Shown piece by piece: positions 37,376-48,995 of a stretch of DNA of 64,000 bases. The stretch covers positions 202,263-266,262 of the forward strand of contig JADNRV010000069.1 in NCBI GenBank assembly GCA_015499995.1, read 5' to 3'. The notes under the pieces were generated by a model. That model was not told the DNA's origin. It saw nothing but the letters and a program-made list of their open reading frames with translations, and did no database searches. Each line of letters starts with the position of its first letter. Position 1 is the first letter of the stretch. This stretch comes from Flammula alnicola. Lineage: Eukaryota > Basidiomycota > Agaricomycetes > Agaricales > Strophariaceae. The position numbers and the translations under genes are program-made.

Positions 37376-37615
37376 CAAGTGTGTCTGATCTCTAGGGAAA
37401 TATATCTGACTTCCGGAAAAGTGCATTTAACTTCCGGGGAGGTGTGTCTGATCTCCAGGAAAGTGCAGCTGACTTCCAGAAAAGTGTGTCTGACTTCCCG
37501 GGAAATGTGTCTGCCTTCTAGGAAAGTGCATCTAATCTCCGGGGAAGTGCATCTGATCTCTGGGGAAGTGCATCTGACTTCCAGGAAAGTGCATTTGACT
37601 TCCAGGGAAACACAG
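37376..37615 (+). repeat. 21-bp satellite, about 11-12 copies
   Basis: Tandem units of about 21 bp built on AGTGCATCTGACTTCCAGGA. They are diverged but in register, so the frame reads as a 7-residue repeat. Present in the left arm only. Confidence 0.8.
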
Positions 37616-37619
37616 TGAG

Positions 37620-39510
37620 TCTCCTGGAATGTATGCAGAGCTCTGGAGATGCATACAGTCCGCCGGAATGCATGTGGAGCTCTGGAGATGCATGCAGGTC
37701 CCCCGGAATGTATACAGAGAGCTGGAGAGGCTTACATGTCTGCCTAAATTAATACGGAGTCCGGATTTGCTTGTGAATCCGCCAGAATGCACACGGAGCT
37801 CTGGAGATGCTTACATGTCCACCTAAATTAATACGGAGTCTGGATTTGCTTGTAAGTCCGCCGGAATGCACACGGAGCTCCGGAGATGCATGCAGCTCCG
37901 CCGGAATGCACACAGAGGTCCGGAGATGCATGCAGCTCCGCCGGAATGCACACAGAGGTCCGGAGATGCATGCAGCTTCGCCGGAATGCACGCAGAGCTC
38001 TGGAGATGCATTTAGGTCCAGAAAAATTTATGCATAGTGCCAGAGAGGCTTACATGTCTGCCTAAATTAAACTGGAGTCCGGATGTGCTTGTGAGTCTGC
38101 CAGAATGCATGCGGAGCTCCTGAGATGCATGCAGGTCCTCCGGAATGCACGCGGAGCTCTGGAGAGGCTTACATGTCCACCTAAATTAATACAGAGTCCG
38201 GATTTGCTTGCAAGTGCGCCGGAATGCATGCAAAGCTCCGGAGATGCATGCAGGTCCACCGGAATGCACACAGAGCGTTGGAGAGGCTCATATGTCCGCA
38301 TAAATTAATACGGAGTCCGGATTTGCTTGTGAGTCCGCCAGAATGCATGCGGAGCTCTGGAGATGCATACAGGTATGCCGGAATGCACATAGAGGTCCGG
38401 AGATACATATAGGTCAGCCTAAATTAATACAGAGTCCGGATTGCTTGTGAGTCCACCGGAATGCACGAGGAGCTCCGGAGATGCATACAGGTCCACCTAA
38501 ATTTATGCGGAGCTCTGGAGAGGCTTACATGTCTGCCTAAATTAATATGGTGTCCGGATTTGCTTGTGAGTCCGCCAGAATGCGTGCGAAGGTCTGGAGA
38601 TGCATGCAGGTCCGCCGGAATGCACGCAGAGCTCCGGAGAGGCGTACATGTCCACCTAAATTAATACAGATTCCGGATTTGCTTGTGAGTCCGCCGGAAT
38701 GTGTGCGGAGGTCCGGAGATGCATACATGTCCGCCTAAATTAATACAGAGTCCAGATTTGCTTGTGAGTCCGCCGGAATGCATGCAGAGCTCCAGAGATG
38801 CATGCAGGTCCGCCGGAATGCATGCAGAGCTCCAGAGATGCATGCAGGTCCGCCGAAATGCATGCAGAGCTCCAGAGATGCATGCAGGTCCGCCGGAATG
38901 CACACGGAGCTCTGGAAAGGCTTACATGTCCGCCTAAATTAATACGGAGTCCAGATTTGCTTGTGAGTCCGCCGGAATGCACATGGAGCTCCGGAAATGC
39001 ATACAGGTCCACCTAAATTTATGCGGAGCTCCAGAGAGCCTTATAGGTCTGCCGGAATGCACGCAGAGCTCTGGAGAGGCTTCCATGTCCACCTAAATTA
39101 ATACAGATTCCGGATTTGCTTGTGAATCCGCCGGAATGTGCGCGGAGGTCCGGAGATGCATACAGGTCCACCAGAATGCACATAGAGCTCCGGAAATGCA
39201 TATAGGTCCACCTAAATTTATGCGGAGCTCTGGAGAGGCTTATAGGTCTGCCTAAATTAACACAGAGTCCGGATTTGCTTGTGACTCTGCCAGAATGCAT
39301 GCGGAGGTCCGGAGATGCATACAGGTCTGCCGGAATGCACATGGCCCTCCGGAGATGCATACAGATCCACCTCAATTTATGCAGAGCTCCGGAGAGGCTT
39401 ATAGGTCCACCTAAACTTACATAGAGCTCTGGAGAGGCTTAGATGTCTGCCTAAATTAACACGGAGTCCGGATTTGCTTGTGACTCTGCCAGAATGTATA
39501 TGGACCTTGG
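37620..39510 (+). repeat. ~40-bp satellite, left arm
   Basis: Three variants of a ~40-bp monomer alternate. One is marked by CCGGAATGCACRCGGAGCTC, one by CCTAAATTAATACGGAGTCC with GGATTTGCTTGTGAG, one by CACCTAAATTTATGCGGAGC. Together they form higher-order blocks of about 120-160 bp. Confidence 0.85.
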
Positions 39511-40808
39511 GTCTCTAGATTAAAGAACAGACATCTAGGCACACAACAGGCCGGGTCACGTGAAATTGCCAAAGGCACCGAGGACGTGGAGCAGTGGGGT
39601 AAAAGCAGACGCCCATAGATGTGCCTGTAGCAATGCCGATCAAAGCTCAGATCAAAGGGATACCTATTTGGAAATATATACCATATCGGGTATGTCTGGC
39701 TACAGTAAGATGTCCAGGGTGCATAACACGACATACCGAGATCCCAGATGCACACTGAGGGTACTAGGTTACAGGGTACAGTCTTAAGTGCTTAAGTTAG
39801 CTGAACCGAAGGTGATCTGAGCTCCTGATGCATCCAAAAATGCACAATCAAGTGAAAGCACATGGAAACTGTACTCCACAGTCTTCCACCCATGCACAAA
39901 TGCTTATGAATTCTCTATAATCTCGTCATTGTGTCTATGTAATAATATTTAATCTCAGTAGTATACAAGTAGCCCTGTAACACTGTAGAAGACAAGCAAT
40001 TTACCACCCATGAGTTTTGAGCGCTTAAGATCTCATCTAAGGGTTCCGCCTCTAAGGTATTTCAAAAGCAAGTGTCCCAATATAATAAAAAACCAGTAAA
40101 CATTCTAAATAAACTGTCTAAGATAAGATGGCATGCCTAAGTGGTTTACCAAGTTAAAGAAAAGAGAGTTATAAACTGAGGGACTTGTCTAAGTGACTTG
40201 TTCAAAACCACCTATTGTCAAAGGACATCTGGGGACCTGGACTGTAGTGCCAGTAGATGAAAGTGTCTACGTGCCTCTGGCCATCATAGTGTCAGTAGAT
40301 GAAAGTGTCTACGTGCCTCTGGCCATCGTAGTGTCAGCAGATAAGACATCTGTGTGCCTCTTTCCACAAGCATAGTTTTGAGATAAGTTAAAGGGCGTAG
40401 AGCTATCTTCTCAATTGGAGAACAAGTTAAGACAACAAGTTAAGACAAGATCAGATAGCAGTTTGTGCATAGAGCACTTCAGAACACCAGTTATGAATAT
40501 ACACAAGTCTATTGGACTTAAAATGACCTATTGACTATTAGGCACTTGAGACCTTGTCCAAGCCATTATATAGTTAAGAACCTTCTTTTATAGCAAGTCT
40601 ACTATCAGGTATTGATATTATAAAACTATTATCCTCCCCTTGGATGAACTAAGTCAACTAAATATTAATTTGGGTGTTTGAAGTGTAGACTACTAGTATT
40701 AGAAGTGAAGCAAGTTAGATTTGATAGTGATCCTGTTAGTAGACATTACAAAGTCTATTAAATGTGACTACTTTATTATCTAGTAGTTCGCACACACCTG
40801 GTACTAAG
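39511..40808. other. Loop of the foldback element
   Basis: AT-rich, non-satellite DNA between the arms. Holds a 42-bp tandem repeat (about 2.6 copies, 40246-40360). No coding frame of note. Confidence 0.5.
40246..40360 (+). repeat. 42-bp tandem repeat, about 2.6 copies
   Basis: Units begin AGTRYCAGTAGATGAAAGTG and contain GTGCCTCTGGCCATC. The last copy is diverged. Confidence 0.7.
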
Positions 40809-43760
40809 CATGTTTAACAGAGTCTGGATTTGCTTGCGGGTCCACTGAAATTTAAGTGGAGCTCCAGAGATGCTTACAGGTCTGCCTAAATTAACACAGC
40901 GGTCCAGAAATCCTGTTGCAAGCATCTCCAGAGCTCCGCATAAATTTAGGTGGACCTGTATGCATCGCTGGAGGTCCCTGTGCATCCTGGCAGACCTGTA
41001 TGCATCCTCTGCATGCATTCCGGCAGAGTCACAAGCAAATCCGGACTCTGTGTTAATTTAGGCAGACCTATAAACCTCTCCAGAGCTCCGCATAAATTTA
41101 GGTGGACCTATATGCATCTCCGGAGCTCTATGTGCATTCTGGTGGACCTGTATGCATCTCCGGACCTCCGCGCACATTCCGGCGGATTCACAAGCAAATC
41201 CGGAATCTGTATTAATTTAGGTGGACATGTAAGCCTCTCCAGAGCTCTGCGTGCATTCCGGCAGACCTATAAGGCTCTCTGGAGCTCCGCATAAATTTAG
41301 GTGACCTGTATGCATCTCCGGAGCTCCACGTGCATTCCGGCGGACTCACAAGCATATCCGGACTCCGTATTAATTTAGGCGGACATGTAAGCCTTTCCAG
41401 AGCTCCATGTGCATTCCGGCGGACCTGCATGCATCTCTGGAGCTCCGCATGCATTCCGGCGGACTCACAAGCAAATCTGGACTCTGTATTAATTTAGGCG
41501 GACATGTATGCATCTCCGGACCTCCGCACACATTCCGGCGGACTCACAAGCAAATCCGGAATCTGTATTAATTTAGGTGGACATATAAGCCTCTCCAGAG
41601 CTCTGCGTGCATGCCAGTGGACCTGCATGCATCTCCGGAGCTCTGCATGCATTCCGGCGGACTCACAAGCAAATCCGGACTCTGTATTAATTTAGGTGGA
41701 CATGTAAGCATCTCCGGAGCTCCGCGTGCATTCCGGCGGATTCACAAGGAAATCCGGACTCCGTATTAATTTAGGCAGACATGTAAGCCTCTCCAGAGCT
41801 CCGCGTGCATTCCGGAGGACCTGCATGCATCTCAGGAGCTCCGCACGCATTCTGGCGGACTCACAAGCAAATCCGGACACCGTATTAATTTAGGCAGACA
41901 TGTAAGCCTCTCCAGAGCTCTGCATGCATTCCGGCGGACCTGCATGCAAATCCGGAGCTCCACATGCATTCCGGCAGACTCACAAGCAAATTCGGACTCT
42001 GTATTAATTTATGTGGATATGCAAGCCTCTCTGGAGCTCTGCATCCATTCCGATGGACCTACATTCATCTCCGGAGCTCCGTGCACATTCCGGCAGACTC
42101 ACAAGCAAATCTGGACTCTGTATTGATTTAGGCGGACATGTAAGCCTCTCCAGAGCTCCGCATAAATTTAGGTGGACCTGTATGCATCTCCGGAGCTCCA
42201 TGTGCATTCCGGCGGATTCACAAGCAAATTCGGACTCTGTATTAATTTAGGCGGACATGTAAGCTTCTCTGGAGCTCTGCGTACATTCCGGCGGACTCAC
42301 AAGCCAATCTGGCCTCTGTGTTAATTTAGGTGGACATGTATGCATCTCCAGAGCTCCGTGTGCATTCCGGCGGACCTGCATGCATCTCCGGACTTTCTAT
42401 GTACATTCCGGCGGACTTACAAGCAAATCCAGACTCCGTATTAATTTAGGCAGACATGTAAGCCTCTGTGGAGCTCTGCGTGCATTCCAGCAGACCTGCA
42501 TGCAAATCCAGAGCTCCACGTGCATTCCGGCGGACTCACAAGCAATTTCGGACTTCATCTTAATTTAGGTGGACATGTAGGCCTCTCCGGAGCTCCGCGT
42601 ACATTCCGGCAGACCTGCAAGCCTCTCTGGAGCTCTGCGTTCATTCCGGCGGACCTCCATGCATCTCCAGAGCTCCGTGTGCATTCCGGCGGACTCACAA
42701 GCAATTCCGGACTCCATATTAATTCATGTGGACATGCAAGCATCTCATGGAGCTCTGTGTGCATTCCGGTGGACCTGTATGCATCTCCAGAGCTCCACGT
42801 GCATTCCAGCGGACTCACAAGCAATTCCGGACTCCATATTAATTTATGTCGACATGCAAGCCTCTCTGGAGCTCTGCGCCCATTCCGGCGGACCTGCATG
42901 CATCTCCAGAGCTCTACGTCCATTCCGGCAGACTCACAAGACAATCTGGCCTCTGTGTTAATTTAGGTGGAGCTCTACGCCTCTCCAGAGCTCCGCATAA
43001 ATTTAGGTTGCCCTGTATGCATCTCTGGAGCTCCACATGCATTCCTGTGGACTCACAAGCACATCCGGACTCTGGTTTAATTCAGGTGGACCTCTAAGCC
43101 TCTCTGGCACTCTGCATAAATTTACCTGGACCTGTATGCATCTCCGGAGCTCCACGTACATTCCAGTAGACCTGTATGCATCTCCAGAGCTCCATATACA
43201 TTCCAGCAGACTCGCAAGCAAATCCGGAATCTGTGTTAATTTAGGTGGACCTGTAGACATCTCCGGCGCTCCATGTAAATTTATGTGAACCTCTAAGCCT
43301 GTCCAGAGCTCTGGATAAATTTAGGCAGACCCATTAGCATCTCCGGAGCTCCCTGTACATTCCGGCAGACTCACAAGACATTCCGGCAGACTCACAAGAC
43401 ATTCCGGCCTCAGTGTTAATTTAGGTGGAGCTCTAAGCCTCTCCGGAGCTCCATGTAAATTTAGGCAGACCTATAAGCCTCTCCGGAGCTCTGTGTAAGT
43501 ATATGCAGATCTGTAATTGTCTCCGGAGCTGTGCTTAAATTTAGGTGGACCTGTAAGCACATTCGGATCTCTTCTGTTATTTTACGTGGACTCACAAGCA
43601 TCTCTGGACTCCATGTTAATTTAGGCACTGCAGAGCTCTATGTTAATTCAGGTGGACTTGTAAGCAATGAGCATCTCCAGTGCTTGGTGTTCATTTAGAT
43701 AAAATTGCAAGCAACTCCAGAGCTCTGGAATAATTTAGGCAGACCTATCCGGTCTGCCTA
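40809..43760 (-). repeat. ~40-bp satellite, right arm (inverted)
   Basis: Same monomers as 37620-39510 but reverse complemented (GAGCTCCGYGTGCATTCCGG and so on). The first ~110 bp (40809-40920) are still in left-arm orientation, so the switch point is near 40,920. Units decay toward 43,760. Confidence 0.85.
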
Positions 43761-44109
43761 ATTTGACAGACAGGTCTGGAGGTGTTTGCATCTTGAGACT
43801 GAGATGCAGCATGGATTGCAGGTGAAGACCTGATAAATTGACATCCTGGATCAGAAATCTTCCAGACCTTACTCAAATTGAAGTCATCATTCCAGGTTTG
43901 GAGAAGAAAAAAGGTGACGGGCTTGTGAAGAGCTTTGAATAATGAGATGTATTAATAGTATAAATGTTATGATGACTGCCTACAGTACATAAGGAATCCA
44001 CCTAGCAAGCTATTCCAGCATGACAGGCAAGCTTGGCCTTGCTGGCTGGACCTACACGAGCTCGCTTGGCCTCTCACGAGCTCGTCCATCCTGGATGGGT
44101 ATTTTTGGC

Positions 44110-44163
44110 AGCACGAGCTCGTGAGGCTAGGCCATCACTGATGGTACTTATGTCACACAAGGT
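44110..44163 (-). repeat. Right terminal inverted repeat of the foldback element
   Basis: Inverse copy of 36996-37050, ending CACACAAGGT. Confidence 0.7.
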
Positions 44164-44435
44164 AATACACTATATATGGTAATTAGCTACAGAACTTTCT
44201 GAACGTTGATTATATTGCGCAAAAAAAATCGGCAACCCCGAACGCTCGTCGATCCGCTTCCATGATCCAGTGGATACAGAGGATAGCCTTGACAAAATCT
44301 TGCATGAAGAGCAGTATGGTGGAAATATTGAGGAAAGGGTTGTTATGCTCCAAAGCTGATTCATCAGGATGAACATTAGCGATCACTGAAAACATGTGTT
44401 TAGGTGTTTACCTGACATATCACTCCATAGGATCA

Positions 44436-46150
44436 TTACGCAGTTTGTAGAGGCAGAGGCAGCGTCGCTTTCTCAGCGGCTTCAATGGCAGCTTCAATGT
44501 TGTGGACTTCCGAGCCGGAGAGATGACTTTCATCTATTGAGACCGGATTGAAGCGAATGCTTTCGAGCACTCTTGGGGTACGCCCATTCCGATGGGTCAC
44601 TGCTCGATCACCCACCGCTTCAATTGAAGGCATGACGGTGGTGGCAGCTCTTCCTTGAGCGACTTTAGCGATAATAAGATATGGTGATATGACCTAAATA
44701 ATGATAAGCCATTGATAGAACTAGCACCAAAAAAATAATGGAAGCTTACGCATATGTGTGGAAGGATCATGAGTGGGATTTCTAGTGTTGCCAAAGTTCA
44801 GTTCAGTTCAGTTCACAGCCCTTTTGGCCGAACTGCGAACTGAACTTTTTACAGTGTGGACTGGACTGAACTGAACTGTTTAGAACTGGTTCGAACCTGT
44901 TCGAACAGGAGAACAGGTAGAAATTTTTGTTTTGCAATTTTTTAGTCTAATACACAAAAAAAAGGTCCCAACCTACTTTTTGACCTCAAAAAAAATAGAC
45001 CATCACTGCTCTAGTCTATCATAAAATTTTCCTTAGAAGGGTCATAAAGGGTTGTTACAATAAGTATTAACATATTTCAATCTATTTTCATCCAAAAAAA
45101 GTGAATTTTACATGGTTTATTTAGGATTTTATACCTATGTTATTTAACAGTTCAGTTCAGTTCTGACAGTCCGAACTGCAGTTCGGACAGAATTTCCAGG
45201 TTGGCTGAACTGAACAGAACTGAACAGAACTGTCAGTTCAGTTCAGTCAGTTCAGGTTCACTGAGTCTGTTCAGAACTGAACTTTGGCAACACTAGGGAT
45301 TTCCGAGCCATTGGCTTGCTCAAAGAAAAGAACTCCATAAATCCCAGTGAATATCACAATCAGAGCGCAGGATTCGATGCACATAGCCATAATTTGTGCA
45401 TATCCCGAGCCATGTGCAACTCCGAGCAGCTTTCTAAGACGCCTTTGATGGTACGCGAGTCGCAACATGATCAGCAGAGCAAGAATTAGGTTGACTAACG
45501 CCGTCAATGCTGCGAGAGGAAAGGCTTCCAAGATGGGCACTATAAAGAATAATATCGCATTTGCTTATGCGCAATAGAGGTTTCGAGTTAGCTGATATTG
45601 TTATAGCTGATAGGAAAGACTCACCCAAAGACGTAAGTAAGATGAGAGAAAGACAGGTAAAGACGAATATTTGAAGCCGCCGCGATGCTCCTTGGTATAA
45701 GACCAGACAGCGCCAGAGCTATCATCATAGACGTAAAGAAGTTAGCAATCTGTTAGAGACAGTCGTACATTAACCTACCATGAATACATCTGCACCTAAA
45801 ATAGTGAATGGGAGAAATAGGGTACCATTTTGGAAAAAGAATTCGATGATGGCCTGAAAGTCGGACAAGCTAAATATTGCGAAGTCGTCCGGCGCACTCC
45901 TAAATATAACCAGCGTCATACCGACAGTTTCTTGAATCCAGGCCAATGTGCTGAGCAAGAACATGACGGTGATGTAGAAAAAGTTAAAGCCCCTCATCCG
46001 TTTGGAGTATATGTATGGCGTCTTCAGGAGGAGCCGAAAGCAATGGACAAACACCATAATGACAGTGCCGTATGCAACCGATGCAAAAATTGTCCCAATG
46101 AGCAGCAGCTCCCGTTGAATATCCGGACCAGGAACGAGCTGGGCTGACAT
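44436..46150 (-). pseudogene. Fungal seven-helix membrane protein gene broken by a MITE
   Basis: Uncharacterised multi-pass membrane protein of the type common in agarics, with a short outer N-terminus and seven predicted helices. Start ATG 46150 gives MSAQLVPGPDIQRE, then helices such as LLIGTIFASVAYGTVIMVFV, FNFFYITVMFLLSTLAW, TLFLPFTILGADVFM, then IWRCLVLYQ, ALTALVNLILALLIMLRLAY and CALIVIFTGIYGVLFF. The exon is interrupted after GSEIP by the element at 44783-45295. Beyond it the frame resumes as PLMILPHIC before a GTAAGC donor, and a cytosolic tail ends at 44436. The insertion adds stop codons and shifts frame (521 bp net). Ligand or role unknown. Confidence 0.75.
44783..45295. mobile_element. 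hAT-type MITE, 513 bp
   Basis: Perfect 8-bp target duplication GGGATTTC at 44775-44782 and 45296-45303. Terminal inverted repeats start TAGTGTTGCCAAAGTTCAGT, and subterminal GTTCA repeats occur on both sides. TIR form and 8-bp duplication fit the hAT superfamily. No transposase, so non-autonomous. Confidence 0.92.
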
Positions 46151-46985
46151 GTTGTAAACGGCAGTGAACCAATAAGATGTGAGAAGGGGAATCGATGCTT
46201 TGCGACAGGTAAGTTGGGAGCGGCTCGCGTCTTTAAAGCAGAAATTTGAGATCATAGAAGACTGACGGGGGCAGTGACTCACAACCTTGCGTTTCGACTG
46301 GAGTGCTAATCGATGCATCAGGCAACCAGAACGAGGTATTTTGGCCAGCTCCGAGAGATGATGATGACCCTTAGTTCCGACCAACTCATAATTAATTCGG
46401 ATCAACGTCAACTCGGCCACGGATGGCCGCACCCCGGCAGCCTTTTCTTGGTAAATATTTCCTTTTCAAGTTTATCGGCAAGTCGGTAATGACCGTCTGG
46501 ATGCGAAGGTAGGCTGTGGCAACAACTTTCTAAGTTCCTAACACCCACTAATTAGCATTCTTTGAAAAATTGGGAACCAGCCATTTAATCAACAATTAAT
46601 CTTGCCTTATCTTGCCCTTATCACAAGTGCCGAGCAAAATTAAGGTAGCTCTAGCTATTTGATCGTTGCTTCACAGCCTCACCCTATATCTACCCTTGCA
46701 TACTCGATTCGTTGACGCCATCCAGATTTGCAAGCTGCATAGGTAAGTCCTTCTCCCGTCATGCGCGGCGATTCTTTACTTACATCTAAATTTTCCATCG
46801 GGAATCTGGTCATGAATTCCGCAAATTTATTCACAAGAAAGGCATGATCGACTGAAAGGCTGCTTAAAGATACAAAGGCAGTGCATCATAGCGGAAAGAA
46901 TTGAGGACAAAGGTATGTAGCTGAGAAAATGAAGAGTCTGTGCGTTTCGACGCCTCCAGGCAACCAAGGATCGCGCGGAGTTAAT
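46151..46985. other. Spacer between membrane protein and amine oxidase genes
   Basis: Promoter side of the membrane protein gene and 3' side of the oxidase. The open frame extends upstream of ATG 46150 but lacks family features. No gene supported. Confidence 0.4.
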
Positions 46986-48995
46986 TTACAGGAATCTCGC
47001 AAGTGCGAGCTCGCTGAGAGCATGCAGATGAACCTCGTTCTCCTCATCAGGAATCCCCCACTTCTTGATCAACTGTTCCTGAAGCTCAGGTTGACCGATG
47101 AGGGAGTTATACACCGCCCTCCAAGCCGAGTTGAGGCTTCCGAGGACCCAGGCGTGGTGCACAGATGTCGCCTCGCCGGCAATGTGGAACTTGCCATGCG
47201 CGGCAGGCGCTTTAATGCTCGCGAACATACTAAACTGGTCATTAGGATGGCCGAATTGACCTGGGCCGAATAGTGCAAACGCGCCGCGCGCAAGGGGGTC
47301 GGCGTAGAAGCTGTGTGCGTAGTGATCAAGCACTGGACCGAATTTCTCCTGAGGGATGCCATGCATTTTCGAGAGACTTTTCAGAGTGAGTTCGAGGAGG
47401 ACGTTGGTTTCCAATTTCGAAGGCGTTACGGGCGCGTTATCGACGATGGAACCAAAACGCAGTGCATCTTGCGCCCACGTATAGCTTGCAAGTAAGATGC
47501 CTGGCGCTTCCTTGCAGTCAAGGCCGTAAGATGGGTAGACACAAGTGCGAGGAGATATATCAGTGCTGGATTGACCGCCGTGAATAGTTGCGTTGCCCAT
47601 GACGCTAGGGTCCTGCCACCAACGGTTCTGGAACTTGATGCCGACTTTGGTTGATGCGTCATATCTGAGGGCGCGTACTGCCTGCTTCTGACTGTAGAGG
47701 AGATCGCAGCCATCAACGTCAATCCCTGCAAGGCAGCCTAACGGAACCGTGCATATCACTTGAGAATATTGGCGTGGTGTAAGCTCGCCAGAAACAGTGA
47801 CTTCCATGCCAAGGTCGTTTTCGGAAATCTTCGTTACTCTGTGCTTTAATTTTGGCTGATTGTTGAGTCGCTTAGCCATTTCGCGGGCGATGTGATCGGA
47901 ACCACCGTCGATGCAAAACCAAGGTGTTTCCTTTTGCGGGCCAGGAGTTACATGGGGATACGGCCAGTCGAAATCGAGCGAGTCCTGTTTATGTTCATGT
48001 TAAGCATATTGTAAGACGACTAGAAGCGTAACACGTACCATCACACTCTCGACGAAGGCAGAATCGTATAGACCTGTAGCGCTATCGAACATCTCGAGCC
48101 ATTCGATGACAGGCCCGGGATATGGAGGAACTCCGTAGAGGCCGGCGCGCATGAAGCTACGTGTCGTATGATAGTCTTGACTAACCAACTCCTTCCACGC
48201 CCGCGCGAATATTTCACGGCGTTTCTCGTCAGGGAGATTAGGCGTATCGAGCTCCGCAAAAAGTGCCTTGAATCGATCATAAATCCTTCCGGTCCAGTAG
48301 CTGACAGATTCCTTCACAAAGTCGTCGGGCACCGTTCCCCCCTTGCTCACCGAAACGCGGAAATAGTCGTCGGCAGCCTGGATATCGGACTGTGTCGAGT
48401 TCAAGGGAGGTACAGTGTTGTAATACTGGAGGTTATTGTTTGCGGACAGTTTATAGTCGACCAACAACTTTTTAATTCCGATGTTATCGAACAAGTCGAA
48501 GACCCGCGTCATAAATGGCATATCAGGAAAGCGCATGGCCCCAACGTCGAAGTAATCGTAACGGGCTGGGGTGCCAACGGGAGCGTCCAAACCATCCGAG
48601 CCGTTGAAGCGGTGAGTGAACAGTCGTCCACCAAAGCGGTCGTTCGCCTCCAAGATTTCGTATTCGATGCCTAGGCTCTGCAGTATCATGGCGGTGTACA
48701 ATCCTGCAGCCCCGGCACCAATGATACAGACGGTCCCCAAAGTCGCTTTTGTAGCACCGAGTGACTTGGCAGGATCGACTGGTAGAACGGGAGGGAAGCG
48801 GGGAGATCCTTCGACGGGTCCAGGAAGATCATGAGGCGATGTTCCTCCGGAGTTCTTCGCCAACTCGATTCCTACCTTGATGGCTTGATCGACGACAATA
48901 TGTGCAGCAAAGTCGCGGATGGAGGCTTCATGGTTGCGAAAGTGCTTTCCATCGGCAATCGGCGCAAAAATGACGTTGTCTAAGGTCGTGTTCAT
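46986..48995 (-). CDS. Flavin amine oxidase (L-amino-acid oxidase / MAO-like)
   Basis: FAD-dependent oxidase expected to oxidise an amine or L-amino acid to imine with release of H2O2. Two exons, 48995-48039 and 47984-46986, give 651 residues and stop at 46986. The dinucleotide-binding motif is in TVCIIGAGAAGLYTAMILQS followed by YEILEANDRFGGRL. The substrate/FAD region has DVGAMRFPDMPFMTRVFDL. The C-terminal FAD clamp includes GKFHIAGEATSVHHAWVLGS with NSAWRAV. Length and layout fit fungal L-amino-acid oxidase-like enzymes. No signal peptide. Start ATG 48995 is the first Met of the frame (MNTTLDNVIF). Exact substrate unknown. Confidence 0.9.

Larger units (their letters stand above)
36996..44163. 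mobile_element. Large foldback-like element with satellite arms
   Basis: A 7.2-kb unit whose ends are imperfect inverted repeats: ACCTTGTGTGAC at 36996 and its complement ending 44163. Similarity extends about 50 bp inward, through a GCCATCA...TGATGGC palindrome and CACGAGCTCGTG. Inside, the left arm (to ~39,510) and right arm (from ~40,920) are arrays of one ~40-bp satellite in opposite orientation, around a ~1.3-kb non-satellite loop. This matches the architecture of foldback (FB) transposons. No transposase and no clear target duplication found. Frames inside are satellite artefacts. Confidence 0.7.

Noticed and set aside
37379..43288. Many Cys/Arg/His-rich open frames with repeated peptides in the 37-43 kb region
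   Set aside because: They are translations of the 21-bp and ~40-bp satellites on both strands, with no start context, introns or family features.
36996..44163. CRISPR array or centromere satellite as explanation of the repeats
   Set aside because: Monomers are contiguous without spacers, and the arms are inverted around a loop with matching terminal inverted repeats inside gene-bearing DNA.
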